A DNA stretch of 53,284 nucleotides from Pseudoxanthomonas suwonensis J47 (GCF_000513955.1 NZ_AZUZ01000012.1:186-53469), one strand, 5' to 3'. Positions 27,025 to 36,835 are shown, numbered from the stretch's first letter. Program-made: numbers and translations. Notes: generated by a model from the letters alone, not told the origin.

Positions 27025-28323
27025 TCAGCCGAAGTGCGTGAGGACGCCGGCGATCGTCGCGGTCATGAAGGTGGCGATGGAGCCGCCGAGCACGGCGCGC
27101 AGGCCGAAGCGGGCCAGGTCCTGGCGACGCTCCGGGGCCAGGCCGCCGATGCCGCCGATCTGGATCGCGATCGAGCTGAAGTTGGCGAAGCCGCACAGGG
27201 CATAGGTGGCGATCAGGGCGCCTTCGGGGCTCAGCGAGACGTTCGGCACCTGGCCGTTCACCACGCTGGCCAGCTGGGTGTAGGCGACGAACTCGTTGAT
27301 CACGATCTTCTGGCCGATCAGCGAGCCGACCGTGGTCGCGTCCGCCCACGGCGTGCCGATCACCCAGGCGATCGGGGCCAGCACGTAGCCGAGGATGGTC
27401 GACAGGCTGGTCGGCTGGCCGAGCGCCGCGGCAATGCCGGTGACCTCGCCGAACCACTTCAGCGGGGCATCGACCAGGGCGATCAGGGCGATGAAGGCCA
27501 GCAGCATCGCGCCGATGTTCAGCGCCAGTCGCAGGCCGTCGCCGGCGCCGGCCGCGGCCGCGTCGATGACGTTGGCGGTGGTCTTCTCGACCTCCATCTT
27601 CACCGTGCCGCGGGTCAGCGGCTCGCCGGTCTCCGGCACCAGGATCTTGGCGATCACCAGGGTGGCCGGCGCGGCCATGATGCTGGCCGCCAGCAGGTGC
27701 TTGGCGAAGAACGCCTGCTGCGCCGGGTCGCCGCCGCCAAGCATGCCCACGTAGGCGGCCAGCACGCCGCCGGCGATGTGGGCCATGCCGCCGATCATCA
27801 TGGTCAGCAGCTCGGACTGGGTCATCTTGGCGATGTACGGGCGCACGGTCAGCGGCGCCTCGGTCTGGCCGATGAACACGCTGGCGCAGACGCTGGTGGT
27901 CTCGGCGCCGGACACGCGCATGACCTTGGTGATCGCCCAGGCCATCGCCCGCACCACCGCCTGCATCGCGCCGAGGTGGTAGAGCACGCCCATCAGCGCC
28001 GAGAAGAAGATGATGGTCGGCAGCACCTGGAAGGCGAAGATGAAGCCGTTGGACTGGATGTCCATCAGGCTGCCGAAGATGAAGTTGGAACCCTCGGCGA
28101 CGAAGCTCAGGATCTTCACGAAGCCGTGGCTGAGCCAGTCGAAGACGTTCTTGCCGCCCGGCACCAGCAGGACCAGGGTGGCGAAGGCGATCTGCAGGAC
28201 CACGCCGGTGATGACCAGCTTCCAGTCCACCGCGCGGCGGTTGTTCGAGCACAGCCAGACGATGCCGACCAGCACGGCCAATCCGAACAGGCCGAAGCCG
28301 ATCCGTCCGAGTGCCTCGATCAT
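27025..28323 (-). CDS. Concentrative nucleoside transporter (CNT/NupC family)
   Basis: The 432-aa integral membrane protein imports nucleosides with protons or sodium. CNT features are VCASVFIGQTEAPLTVRPY, MIGGMAHIAGGVLAAYVG, QKIVINEFVAYTQL and CGFANFSSIAIQIGGIG. About eight to ten hydrophobic segments are visible. The ATG at 28323 follows AGGGAA. A minus-strand TACGAT lies about 30 nt upstream as a possible -10. It pairs with the ribokinase gene downstream. Confidence 0.93.
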   Translation of the reverse strand: MIEALGRIGFGLFGLAVLVGIVWLCSNNRRAVDWKLVITGVVLQIAFATLVLLVPGGKNVFDWLSHGFVKILSFVAEGSNFIFGSLMDIQSNGFIFAFQVLPTIIFFSALMGVLYHLGAMQAVVRAMAWAITKVMRVSGAETTSVCASVFIGQTEAPLTVRPYIAKMTQSELLTMMIGGMAHIAGGVLAAYVGMLGGGDPAQQAFFAKHLLAASIMAAPATLVIAKILVPETGEPLTRGTVKMEVEKTTANVIDAAAAGAGDGLRLALNIGAMLLAFIALIALVDAPLKWFGEVTGIAAALGQPTSLSTILGYVLAPIAWVIGTPWADATTVGSLIGQKIVINEFVAYTQLASVVNGQVPNVSLSPEGALIATYALCGFANFSSIAIQIGGIGGLAPERRQDLARFGLRAVLGGSIATFMTATIAGVLTHFG

Positions 28324-28578
28324 GGGGTTCCCTGTGGATGTTAAAGAATCGCGAAATCGTAGCAGTTTGGCGCCCCCGGCGCCCGTGCACGAAGGTCCAG
28401 CCCGCCGGAAGCCGCGCTACGGGCGGTTGCGGCCGTGCCGGCGCCGCCGCGGGCCATGGCGCCACGCCGTGGCTGCGCAGGCGGGCCGGCGCGGGGCCGG
28501 TGGCCGCACGGGCGCCCGCCCCTCGCGGCCAGCCTCGCAGGCCCGGCCTACAATCGGGGTTTTCCGCGGAGACCGCCC

Positions 28579-29553
28579 ATGCAATACCGCCGCCTCGGTG
28601 CTTCCGGCCTGAAGCTGTCCGCGCTGTCCTTCGGCGCCTGGATGACCTTCGGCCGCCAGGTCGGGCGCAGCCAGGCCCGCGAGCTCATCGCCGCCGCCTG
28701 GGACCACGGCATCAACTTCTTCGACAACGCCGAGGCCTACGCCAACGGCGAGGCCGAACGGGTGATGGGCGACGTGATCGCCGACCTGCGCCTGCCGCGC
28801 GACGGCTTCTGCGTGTCGAGCAAGGTGTTCTTCGGCGCCGCGGAGGATCCGCGACCGACCCAGCGCGGGCTGTCGCGCAAGCACGTGGTCGAGGCCTGCC
28901 ACGCCGCGCTGAAGCGCCTGCGTGTCGAGCACCTGGACCTCTACTACTGCCATCGCCCCGATCCGGACACGCCGGTGGGCGAGACCGTGGCGGCGATGGA
29001 CCTGCTGGTGCGGCAGGGCAAGGTCCTGTACTGGGGCACCTCGGAGTGGCCGGTGGACCTGATCCGCGAGGCGGCGAAGTTCGCCCGCGCCAACCACCTC
29101 ACCCCGCCGACCATGGAGCAGCCGCAGTACAACCTGCTGCACCGCGAGCGGGTGGAACTGGAGTACGCGCCGCTGTACCCGGAGCTGGGGCTGGGCACCA
29201 CGATCTGGTCGCCGCTGGCCTCGGGCCTGCTCACCGGCAAGTACACCGACGGCATCCACCGCGAAGGCCGCCTGGCCCAACCCGACGCCGGCTGGCTGCA
29301 GAAGCTGGTGGTGGGGCAGAGCGGCGAGCGCCGCCTGGAGCGCGCACAGCGCTTCGTCCAGGCCGCCGCCGAACTGGGCGAGAAGCCGGCGCCGCTGGCC
29401 ATCGCCTGGTGCCTGCGCAACCCGCACGTCAGCAGCGTGATCCTCGGTGCCAGCGGCCTGGCCCAGCTGGAGGAGAACGTGCGCGCGCTGGAGCTGGTGG
29501 AACGCTACGACGAGCAGGTGTGGGGCCGGCTGGAGGTGGCCGCCGCCGGCTGA
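28579..29553 (+). CDS. Aldo/keto reductase, Kv-beta-like
   Basis: The 324-aa NADPH-dependent TIM-barrel oxidoreductase has the catalytic tetrad D49 (FFDN), Y54 (AEAYANGEAE), K82 (SSKVFF) and H125 (LYYCHRPD). The sequence type (MQYRRLGASGLKLSALSFGAW, MEQPQYNLLHRE) is that of the voltage-gated potassium-channel beta-subunit group. Its substrate is unknown. The ATG at 28579 follows GGAG. The stop codon lies immediately before the hemP promoter. Confidence 0.9.
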   Translation: MQYRRLGASGLKLSALSFGAWMTFGRQVGRSQARELIAAAWDHGINFFDNAEAYANGEAERVMGDVIADLRLPRDGFCVSSKVFFGAAEDPRPTQRGLSRKHVVEACHAALKRLRVEHLDLYYCHRPDPDTPVGETVAAMDLLVRQGKVLYWGTSEWPVDLIREAAKFARANHLTPPTMEQPQYNLLHRERVELEYAPLYPELGLGTTIWSPLASGLLTGKYTDGIHREGRLAQPDAGWLQKLVVGQSGERRLERAQRFVQAAAELGEKPAPLAIAWCLRNPHVSSVILGASGLAQLEENVRALELVERYDEQVWGRLEVAAAG

Positions 29554-29557
29554 GCGG

Positions 29558-29586
29558 TTGACAGGGAAATGCGAATTATTATCATT
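29558..29586 (+). promoter_or_regulatory. hemP promoter with Fur box
   Basis: A perfect TTGACA (-35, 29558-29563) and TATCAT (-10, 29580-29585) are 16 bp apart. The AT-rich AATGCGAATTATTATCATT (29568-29586) covers the spacer and -10 and matches the Fur operator pattern. Iron-replete Fur should repress hemP here. Confidence 0.85.
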
Positions 29587-29619
29587 GAGTGGGTTCCAAG
29601 CCCTCCACTGGAGCTCCCG

Positions 29620-29811
29620 ATGAACGTGCATCGCCTCACCCTGCCGCACGCCGAACCCGCCCGCGAGGCCGTGCCGGTCCTGCAGGCCGATGACCTGGTG
29701 CTGGACAGCGACCAGCTGCTCAAGGGTCGCCGCGAAATCCTGATCCGCCACGGCGACCGGGTGTACCGCCTGCGCCACACCAGCAACGACAAGCTGATCC
29801 TGACCAAGTGA
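29620..29811 (+). CDS. hemP: Hemin uptake protein HemP
   Basis: The 63-aa product has the HemP family core LLKGRREILIRHGDRVYRLR followed by HTSNDKLILTK. HemP proteins are small and iron-regulated and are linked to haem uptake gene expression. I start it at the ATG at 29620 after GGAG; the frame is open upstream to 29569, but that ATG lies inside the Fur box. No haem receptor or TonB gene is adjacent, unlike many genomes where hemP heads a haem-uptake operon. A hairpin follows. Confidence 0.88.
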   Translation: MNVHRLTLPHAEPAREAVPVLQADDLVLDSDQLLKGRREILIRHGDRVYRLRHTSNDKLILTK

Positions 29812-29849
29812 CGGGGTGCCGGCGCGGGTAGCGCCAGCCGCCGGAAGCG

Positions 29850-29876
29850 ACACGGCCGGCACGAGGCCGGCCGTCA
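29850..29876 (+). terminator. Hairpin after hemP
   Basis: An 8-bp stem (ACGGCCGG / CCGGCCGT) with a 7-nt loop lies 40 nt after hemP. It has no U-tract, so it is a weak terminator or stability element. Confidence 0.4.
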
Positions 29877-29940
29877 CGTCGCACGTTCCGCTTCTCCAGT
29901 GCGGACGACATCCCCGGATGCCATCCGCCGGGGATCGCGC

Positions 29941-30999
29941 CTACAGCACCGCCGTGTTCTTCGGCCGCGGCGCCGGGGCCGGCGGCGCGGGCGGGGCTGG
30001 TGGCGCCGGAGGCGCGGGCACGAAGTCCAGCGTGCGCAGCCGCTCCGGCACGGTGACCATCACCTCCTGGCGGCTGCGGTCGCGCAGGACGCCGACCCTG
30101 GCTTTCTCGCCAGGCTTCTTCGCGGTCATCGCCTGCATCGCCTCGCGCGGGCTGGCGACCGCCTTGCCCTCGATCTCCTGGATCACGTCGCCCGGCTGCA
30201 GCCCCGGCAGGTTGCCCTGCTGCAGCACCAGCACGCCGCGATCGGTGCCGAAGTAACGGCCCAGCTGCGGTTCCAGCGCCAGCAGGTTGAGGCCGTTCCA
30301 GCGCAACGCCTCGGCCAGCAGCGGGGCGCTGCACTTGCCATCGGTGCAGTCGAGCGAGCGCGACAGCTGCAGCACTTCGCCGCGCAGCTTCGGCGCCAGT
30401 TCCCTCAGCCTGGCCAGCTCCGGGCTGTCGGCCAGCGTGGCCAGCTCCGTGGCATCCAGGCCGAGGCCGCGGGTGAAGGCGAAGCTGCGGGTCGGCGCGG
30501 GGGTGACGTCGACGTCGTGCTGCCTGCCGTCGCGCTGGTAGGTGATGCGCACCGGCTTGCCTTCGGCCAGGTCGGCCAGGGCCTCGCGCGCGGCTTCGAC
30601 GCGGGCTTCGCCGTTGCTGCCGGCGATGGCCTTGCCGCCGATGCGCAGCAGGCGGTCGCCGCTCTTCAGGCCGGCCTTGTCGGCGCCGCCGCCCGGGGTG
30701 ACGCCGGCGATGCGCACGCCGCTCTGTTCGTCCACGCCCAGCAGCACGCCCAGGCGCGGCTTCGCCGAGACGCCGGCGCCATCGATCACGAAGCGCAGCG
30801 CGTCGCCGTCGAGTTGCAGTTCGCGGCTCAGTTCGGCGACGCGGGCGGCGGCGGCCTGCAGCTCCTTGCGCGCCTGGTCGAGTTCCTTGCGCCGCGCCTC
30901 GTCGTCCTTGTCGGCGGCCATGGCCGGGGCGGCGATCGCGCAGGCCAGGGCCAGCGCAAGCGGGGCGAGCCGGCGGAAGGGAATGGAACGGATATCCAT
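29941..30999 (-). CDS. Periplasmic PDZ-domain protein
   Basis: The 352-aa product has a signal peptide ending AMA-A (about 29). A short coiled-coil-like helix (DEARRKELDQARKELQAAAARVAELSRE, seen as heptad-like) is followed by two PDZ domains: about 80-165 (PRLGVLLGVD...GLKSGDRLLRIGGKAI) and about 245-325 (LGRYFGTDRGVLVL...GLQPGDVIQEIEGK). No protease domain is present. The C-terminus is a Pro/Ala repeat. PDZ domains bind unfolded or C-terminal peptides, so a role in envelope stress sensing with the ECF system is plausible. It is third in the operon after sigma and anti-sigma genes. Confidence 0.85.
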   Translation of the reverse strand: MDIRSIPFRRLAPLALALACAIAAPAMAADKDDEARRKELDQARKELQAAAARVAELSRELQLDGDALRFVIDGAGVSAKPRLGVLLGVDEQSGVRIAGVTPGGGADKAGLKSGDRLLRIGGKAIAGSNGEARVEAAREALADLAEGKPVRITYQRDGRQHDVDVTPAPTRSFAFTRGLGLDATELATLADSPELARLRELAPKLRGEVLQLSRSLDCTDGKCSAPLLAEALRWNGLNLLALEPQLGRYFGTDRGVLVLQQGNLPGLQPGDVIQEIEGKAVASPREAMQAMTAKKPGEKARVGVLRDRSRQEVMVTVPERLRTLDFVPAPPAPPAPPAPPAPAPRPKNTAVL

Positions 31000-31032
31000 G
31001 GTGTCGTTCTCGGGTAGGGAAGCGGTTGGGGA

Positions 31033-31749
31033 TCAATAGACCTGGACGAGCGCGTATGCGCTGGAATCGCCGCCGTACAGCGCCTGCCAGCGCTGGTCGG
31101 CGGCGAGGCTGGCCAGTTCGCGCAGCGCCTCGACGCGCTGCTGCCACAGCCCGGCGCGCGCGCCCTCGTCGAGCGCCGGCCGGGCCAGCGCGTCGTCGAT
31201 GCCGGCGACTTGCGCCTGCAGCGAGGCGGCGAGCGCCAGCTGCAGGGCGTCGCCGCCCTGCGTGCCGGCGAGGCTGCCGAGCAGGCGTTCGAGGCGGGCG
31301 GACTCTTCCTGCAACGGGCGCAGGTCGGCGGCGGGCATGACGGCCGGTTCCTGCGTCGCCGCCACCGTCGCGGGCGTCGTGGGAGCAGTCTGGGCGGGCG
31401 CATCGGGCGTCGTGGCCGCGATGGGCGCCGGTTCCGGTGCGGGATCCTGGTGAATGGCGACCGTGCCAGCGGTGGCCGGCATCGAAGTGGTGGGCGCCGG
31501 CACATGCGCATCCGCTTCCGGTTGCGACGCGGGCTGGCGCAGCAGCTGCAGCGCCGGCAGCGCGGCCACGCAGGCAGTGGCCGCGGCCAGCGCCCAGGGC
31601 AGGACGCGGCGGGGACGACGTGTGGCCGGAAGCGCGGCGGCGATGTGCGGCCACCGGTCCTGGCGCGGCGCTTCCAGCGGCAGCGCGGCGAAGGCCTCGT
31701 GCCAGTCGGTCGGCGGCGTCGTGGCGGGCGGATGATTGCGCTCAGGCAT
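31033..31749 (-). CDS. Probable anti-sigma factor (single-pass membrane protein)
   Basis: The 238-aa product has a short cytoplasmic N-terminus with WHEAFAALPLEAPRQDRWPHI, one membrane segment at about 50-68 (LPWALAAATACVAALPALQLL), a Pro/Thr/Ala-rich periplasmic linker and a helical C-terminal domain. It lacks a recognised zinc-binding anti-sigma motif. Its start overlaps the ECF sigma stop by 8 nt, which is the usual arrangement for a sigma/anti-sigma pair. The assignment rests on this context and the topology. Confidence 0.7.
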   Translation of the reverse strand: MPERNHPPATTPPTDWHEAFAALPLEAPRQDRWPHIAAALPATRRPRRVLPWALAAATACVAALPALQLLRQPASQPEADAHVPAPTTSMPATAGTVAIHQDPAPEPAPIAATTPDAPAQTAPTTPATVAATQEPAVMPAADLRPLQEESARLERLLGSLAGTQGGDALQLALAASLQAQVAGIDDALARPALDEGARAGLWQQRVEALRELASLAADQRWQALYGGDSSAYALVQVY

Positions 31750-32407
31750 GGGACACCTCCTGGACCTGCAGCAGCGCCCTCAGGCGGCGGGTGCCGCGCG
31801 ACAGCTGCGACTTGGAGAAACTCGGGGTGCGCTGCATCAGTTCGGCGATTTCCTCGTGGGTATAGCCTTCGGCGTGGTACAGCCAGAGCACGCTGCGGGT
31901 GGCCGCCGGCAGGGACTGCAGCGCACGCTGCAGCAGCGCGCCGTCGGCGGCGGCCGGCGGGGGTGGCGCCTGGTCCTCGAAGTCCTGGCCGTCCAGCGGC
32001 AGGGTGTCGTCGAGGCGGCGGCCGCGGCGCAGGCGCAGCAGCGCCTCGTTGATCGCGATCTGCCGCAGCCAGCCCCAGAACGGGCCGCTGCCGCGGTACT
32101 CGCCGATCCGGCGCAGCAGCTTGAGCATGGTTTCCTGCAGCGCCTCGCAGGCCTCGTCGTGGTCGCCGCACAGGCGCAGCGCCAGGGTGAACACCGGGCG
32201 CTCGAACCAGCGGTACAGCTGCTCGAAGGCCGCCGCGTCGCCGCGTCGCGCGCGAGCCAGCAGGGTCTCGGGCACGTCGATGGCGAAACCCGAGCGTGGC
32301 GCGGCCGCGTCGCCGCGCGTGTCGGCCGCCGGCATCGCCGGGACGAAGGCCCGGCAGCTGGCCGGCGCGGCCAGGCTGGCGGAAGCGGGCGGGAACGGTT
32401 GGCTCAT
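31742..32407 (-). CDS. ECF-type RNA polymerase sigma factor
   Basis: The 221-aa product has sigma region 2 (about 50-120: FEQLYRWFERPVFTLALRL...EALQETMLKLLRRI...GWLRQIAINEALLRLRR) and region 4 (about 150-215: LQSLPAATRSVLWLYHAEGYTHEEIAEL then SKSQLSRGTRRLRALL). The ATG at 32407 is chosen; the frame continues upstream to 32626 through GC-rich non-coding sequence. The N-terminal 45 residues are low-complexity. It probably drives its own operon with the anti-sigma and PDZ genes. The divergent SPFH gene shares its upstream region. Confidence 0.9.
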   Translation of the reverse strand: MSQPFPPASASLAAPASCRAFVPAMPAADTRGDAAAPRSGFAIDVPETLLARARRGDAAAFEQLYRWFERPVFTLALRLCGDHDEACEALQETMLKLLRRIGEYRGSGPFWGWLRQIAINEALLRLRRGRRLDDTLPLDGQDFEDQAPPPPAAADGALLQRALQSLPAATRSVLWLYHAEGYTHEEIAELMQRTPSFSKSQLSRGTRRLRALLQVQEVSHA

Positions 32408-32555
32408 ATGCGCTGTGGATGCACGGGGCGGGCAAACCGTCGCAGCCGGTCGCCGTTCCCCTGCGACCGCGCCCGCCGCCCGCCAGTTCCCGCCGCCGGC
32501 CGACCCTATACTGGGACCGACCGGGGATGGCCCGACGGGCCAGGAGGAGGAAAGG

Positions 32556-33518
32556 ATGACGACGGGTTTCCTGACGCTGGTACTGCTGGTTGCCGGCGCC
32601 ATCGTGCTGTTCAAGACCGTGCGCATGGTGCCGCAGGGCTACGAATGGACGGTGGAGCGTTTCGGCAGGTACACGCACACGCTTGATCCGGGCCTGCACT
32701 TCCTGGTCCCGATCGTCTACGGCATTGGCCGCAAGGTGAACATGATGGAGCAGGTGCTGGACGTGCCCAGCCAGGACGTCATCACCAAGGACAACGCGGT
32801 CGTGCGCGTGGACGGGGTGGTGTTCTTCCAGGTGCTGGACGCGGCCAAGGCGGCGTACGAGGTGGCCAACCTGGAGGTGGCGATGATCGCCCTGGTCCAG
32901 ACCAACATCCGTACCGTGATCGGCTCGATGGACCTGGACGAATCGCTGAGCCAGCGCGAGGCGATCAACGCCCAGCTGCTGGGTGTGGTCGACCACGCGA
33001 CCAGTCCGTGGGGCGTGAAGGTGACCCGCATCGAGATCCGCGACATCCAGCCGCCGCGCGACCTGGTCGACGCAATGGCGCGGCAGATGAAGGCCGAGCG
33101 CGAGAAGCGCGCGCAGATCCTCGAGGCCGAGGGCCTGCGCCAGGCCGAGATCCTGCGCGCTGACGGCGAGAAGCAGGCGGCGGTGCTGGAGGCCGAGGGC
33201 CGCAAGGAGGCCGCGTTCCGCGACGCCGAGGCGCGCGAACGCCTGGCCGAGGCCGAGGCCAGGGCCACCTCGATGGTGTCCGAAGCCATCGCCAAGGGCG
33301 ACGTGCAGGCGATCAACTACTTCGTCGCGCAGAAGTACGTGGAGGCGTTCAAGGAGCTCGCCACCGCGCCGAACCAGAAGTTCGTGCTGATGCCGATGGA
33401 GGCCAGTGGCGTGATCGGTTCCATCGCCGGCATCGCCGAACTGGCGAAGGAAGCGCTTTCCGGCCAGCAGGCCTCGACGTCGTCGCGGCGCGCGCAGCCG
33501 CCGCGGCTGGGGGAGTGA
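32556..33518 (+). CDS. SPFH/stomatin-like membrane protein (QmcA type)
   Basis: The 320-aa product has one N-terminal membrane segment (about 3-20) and an SPFH/PHB domain (VPQGYEWTVERFGRYTHTLDPGLHFLVP through DIQPPRDLVDAM). A long alanine/glutamate-rich helix (about 170-260) forms the coiled coil that oligomerises in this family. E. coli QmcA is 305 aa. Such proteins scaffold membrane microdomains and protease complexes. It is followed 4 nt later by nfeD, its usual partner. The ATG at 32556 follows GGAGGAAAGG. Confidence 0.93.
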   Translation: MTTGFLTLVLLVAGAIVLFKTVRMVPQGYEWTVERFGRYTHTLDPGLHFLVPIVYGIGRKVNMMEQVLDVPSQDVITKDNAVVRVDGVVFFQVLDAAKAAYEVANLEVAMIALVQTNIRTVIGSMDLDESLSQREAINAQLLGVVDHATSPWGVKVTRIEIRDIQPPRDLVDAMARQMKAEREKRAQILEAEGLRQAEILRADGEKQAAVLEAEGRKEAAFRDAEARERLAEAEARATSMVSEAIAKGDVQAINYFVAQKYVEAFKELATAPNQKFVLMPMEASGVIGSIAGIAELAKEALSGQQASTSSRRAQPPRLGE

Positions 33519-33522
33519 GGCC

Positions 33523-33954
33523 ATGCGCTGGGACGTGGTGACCTGGGCGGCGGCGGCCCTGCTGCTGATCGCCGCCGAGACGCTGGCCCCCGGGGCCTTC
33601 ATGCTGTGGATGGGTTTCGCCGCCGCGGCGGTGTTCCTGCTGGTGCTGCTGCTGCCCGATGTGCCGGTGCTGGCGCAGGTGGCGGCCTTCGTGGTGCTGA
33701 GTTTCGTCTCGATCCAGGTCTACCGGAAGTGGTTCCGCAACGCCGGCCGGCAGAGCGACCGCCCGCTGCTCAACCGCCGCGCCGAGCAGAACATCGGCGT
33801 GGTCGCGCCGCTGGACCAGCCCATCGCCGGCGGCCGCGGCCGGATCAGGATCGGCGACGCGTTCTGGGTGGTCGAAGGTCCGGAGCTGCCGGCCGGCACG
33901 CCGGTGCGGGTGGTCGCGGTCGACGGCATGGTGCTGAAGGTGCAGGAGGCCTGA
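33523..33954 (+). CDS. NfeD-family membrane protein
   Basis: The 143-aa product has two or three membrane segments in the first 70 residues (AAALLLIAAETLAPGAFMLW, FLLVLLLPDVPVLAQVAAFV). A C-terminal OB-like beta domain follows (about 85-142: IGVVAPLDQPIAGGRGRIRIGDAFW). This is the short NfeD type without the ClpP-like protease domain. NfeD and SPFH proteins are nearly always encoded together and act in membrane quality control. Confidence 0.9.
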   Translation: MRWDVVTWAAAALLLIAAETLAPGAFMLWMGFAAAAVFLLVLLLPDVPVLAQVAAFVVLSFVSIQVYRKWFRNAGRQSDRPLLNRRAEQNIGVVAPLDQPIAGGRGRIRIGDAFWVVEGPELPAGTPVRVVAVDGMVLKVQEA

Positions 33955-33996
33955 TCGCCATGGCCTCCATGCGCGGGGCGCCAGGGGAAGGCTGAG

Positions 33997-34632
33997 GTGG
34001 CCGGCCGCTGTGGCTGCGAGGTCGAGGCGCGTCGGCTGCAGGCGCGGCAGCGCCGCGTGCTGTGGATCGTGCTGCTGCTCAACGCGGCGACCTTCGTGCT
34101 GATGGTCGCCGCCGCCTTGTCCGCGCGTTCCACCGCGCTGCTGTCCGGTGCCCTGGACAATCTCGGCGACGCGCTGACCTATGCGCTGAGCCTGGCGGTG
34201 GTCGCCTCCTCGCTGCGGGCCAAGGCCCGGGTGGCGATGTTCAAGGCGGCGATGATCCTGGGCGCGGCGCTGGCGGTGGCCGCGTCCATCGCCTGGCGGC
34301 TGTTCGTCGATCCGGCCCTGCCGCTGTTCGGGACGATGGGCTGGGCCGGCGCAGTGAACCTGACGGCCAACCTGCTGTGCCTGGTCCTGCTGCACCCGCA
34401 CCGCCATGGCGACGTCAACCTTGCGTCGGCCTGGGAGTGCGCGCGCAACGACATCGCCGACGGCCTGGCGGTGCTGGCCGCCGGCGCGGCGGTGTGGTGG
34501 ACGGGCGCGGCCTGGCCCGACCTGCTGGTCGCGGGGCTGCTGCTGGGCGTGTTCCTGCGCTCGGCCTGGCGCGTTTCCGCCGCCGCGCGGAAGGCGCTGG
34601 CCCGTGCCGGGAGCCCCGTCCAGGCCGGTTGA
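33997..34632 (+). CDS. Cation diffusion facilitator-like transporter
   Basis: The 211-aa integral membrane protein starts at a GTG preceded by AGGGGAAGG. Six hydrophobic segments and the family-type metal-site motifs ALDNLGDAL (TM2) and ARNDIADGL (TM5) are present, with the loop HPHRHGD between. It lacks the cytoplasmic C-terminal domain of full CDF proteins (usually about 300 aa). Probable substrates are divalent metals such as zinc. It follows nfeD by 42 nt on the same strand. Confidence 0.75.
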   Translation: MAGRCGCEVEARRLQARQRRVLWIVLLLNAATFVLMVAAALSARSTALLSGALDNLGDALTYALSLAVVASSLRAKARVAMFKAAMILGAALAVAASIAWRLFVDPALPLFGTMGWAGAVNLTANLLCLVLLHPHRHGDVNLASAWECARNDIADGLAVLAAGAAVWWTGAAWPDLLVAGLLLGVFLRSAWRVSAAARKALARAGSPVQAG

Positions 34633-34665
34633 TGGCGGGCGCATCACCGGGCGGACGGTTTCATC

Positions 34666-34674
34666 TGGGATAAT
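34666..34674 (+). promoter_or_regulatory. Extended -10 promoter candidate for gcvT
   Basis: TGGGATAAT (extended -10 TGn followed by GATAAT) lies 27 nt before the gcvT start. No good -35 is seen, as is common for extended -10 promoters. No glycine riboswitch fits in the 68-nt gap. Confidence 0.5.
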
Positions 34675-34700
34675 GGCGTTTTCCCTCCGGGCGAGATGCC

Positions 34701-35807
<1,107 letters not shown>

Positions 35808-35882
35808 GCCGTTCCCGCCCGGCAGGGTCCCCGCTAAACTAGCCATCCCATCCAGACCAAACGCGTGACCGGAGCAGCCCCC

Positions 35883-36278
35883 ATGAGCGAGATCCCCGGC
35901 GACCTCAAGTTCCTCAAGTCCCACGAGTGGGCCCGCGTCGAAGGCAACGGCCGCGTGACCGTGGGTATTTCCGACCACGCCCAGGGCCTGCTTGGCGACC
36001 TGGTCTACGTCGAGCTGCCGAACGTCGGCGACCCGGTCGAAGCCGGCGCCGCGGTGGCGGTGGTGGAGTCGGTCAAGGCCGCCTCGGACGTCTACAGCCC
36101 GGTCAGCGGCAAGATCGTCGAGGTCAACTCCGACCTGTCCGACAAGCCGGAGACCATCAACGAGGACGCCTACGGCGAGGGCTGGCTGTTCGTCGTGGAA
36201 GCCAGCGACCCGGACCAGCTCGCCGAGCTGCTGTCCCCGGACGACTACGCCGAGCTGATCGAAAGCGACGACGACTGA
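35883..36278 (+). CDS. gcvH: Glycine cleavage system H protein
   Basis: GcvH carries the aminomethyl group on a lipoyl lysine between the P, T and L proteins. The 131-aa product has the lipoylated K65 in [18 protein letters not shown]. The ATG at 35883 follows GGAG; the frame is open from a GTG at 35865, but M7 is the family start. A terminator follows within 25 nt. Confidence 0.97.
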   Translation: MSEIPGDLKFLKSHEWARVEGNGRVTVGISDHAQGLLGDLVYVELPNVGDPVEAGAAVAVVESVKAASDVYSPVSGKIVEVNSDLSDKPETINEDAYGEGWLFVVEASDPDQLAELLSPDDYAELIESDDD

Positions 36279-36300
36279 CCGGTCGCCGCCCGCTTCCAGG

Positions 36301-36330
36301 AAAAACGCCCGCCCCCGAGCGGGCGTTTTT
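36301..36330 (+). terminator. Terminator of gcvH
   Basis: A perfect stem (AAAACGCCCGC / GCGGGCGTTTT) with a GC-rich loop and a T run makes a textbook Rho-independent terminator. It is symmetrical and can work on both strands. Confidence 0.93.
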
Positions 36331-36835
36331 CTTTTCCGCCGAAGGAGGACGGCGCGGTTTCGGCATGGGTGCATGAAGGCGGCGTGCACGACGCGTCGAC
36401 GGCGCGTTGGACGCGGGGTGCGTCGACCGCCGCGCGCCATGCGCGCGGATGGGTGTGGGGCAGTCCGGACGCGATGCGTTTTCGATCGTCGCCGGGATGC
36501 ATCGGCGCGCGATGGCGTCGTCGAACCCCCTCCGAGGCTTGCGCAGTTCTTGCGCAAATCGGCTTGTGCGACGCGAAAAGGAATCGTCGCCGGAGAAATT
36601 TTTTCGCGTCCCGGAAAGGTCGTCGGAAGGTCGGCGGCACGGTCGGCGCGCGCGCGCGCGACCGGCGGAAAAAAACACCGCGCGAATCGCGTGCGAAGAA
36701 AACCGCTTGTTTTCAGCATCCGAATTGCAGGCGCCTGGAATGCGCGCGCGCATCGCTCCGGTGTCGCGCCGTCCAGCCGGCGATAAGCCGCGCCGGCATG
36801 GCCTGGACGGCGCCGGAAAAAATCCCGGCGGGGTG
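36331..36835. other. Long intergenic region upstream of the H1-like gene
   Basis: No ORF here has a credible ribosome-binding site or recognisable product. Visible structure: TTGCGCA twice and TTGTGCG at 36539-36570; a perfect 9-bp inverted repeat ACGCGAAAA / TTTTCGCGT at 36571-36579 and 36601-36609; and an alternating (GC)7 tract at 36646-36660 flanked by GGTCG and CGACC. The stretch is locally less GC-rich than the genes. Confidence 0.6.

Noticed and set aside
34633-34700. Glycine riboswitch upstream of gcvT
   Set aside because: The 68-nt gap is too short for a glycine aptamer, and none of its conserved bases are visible.
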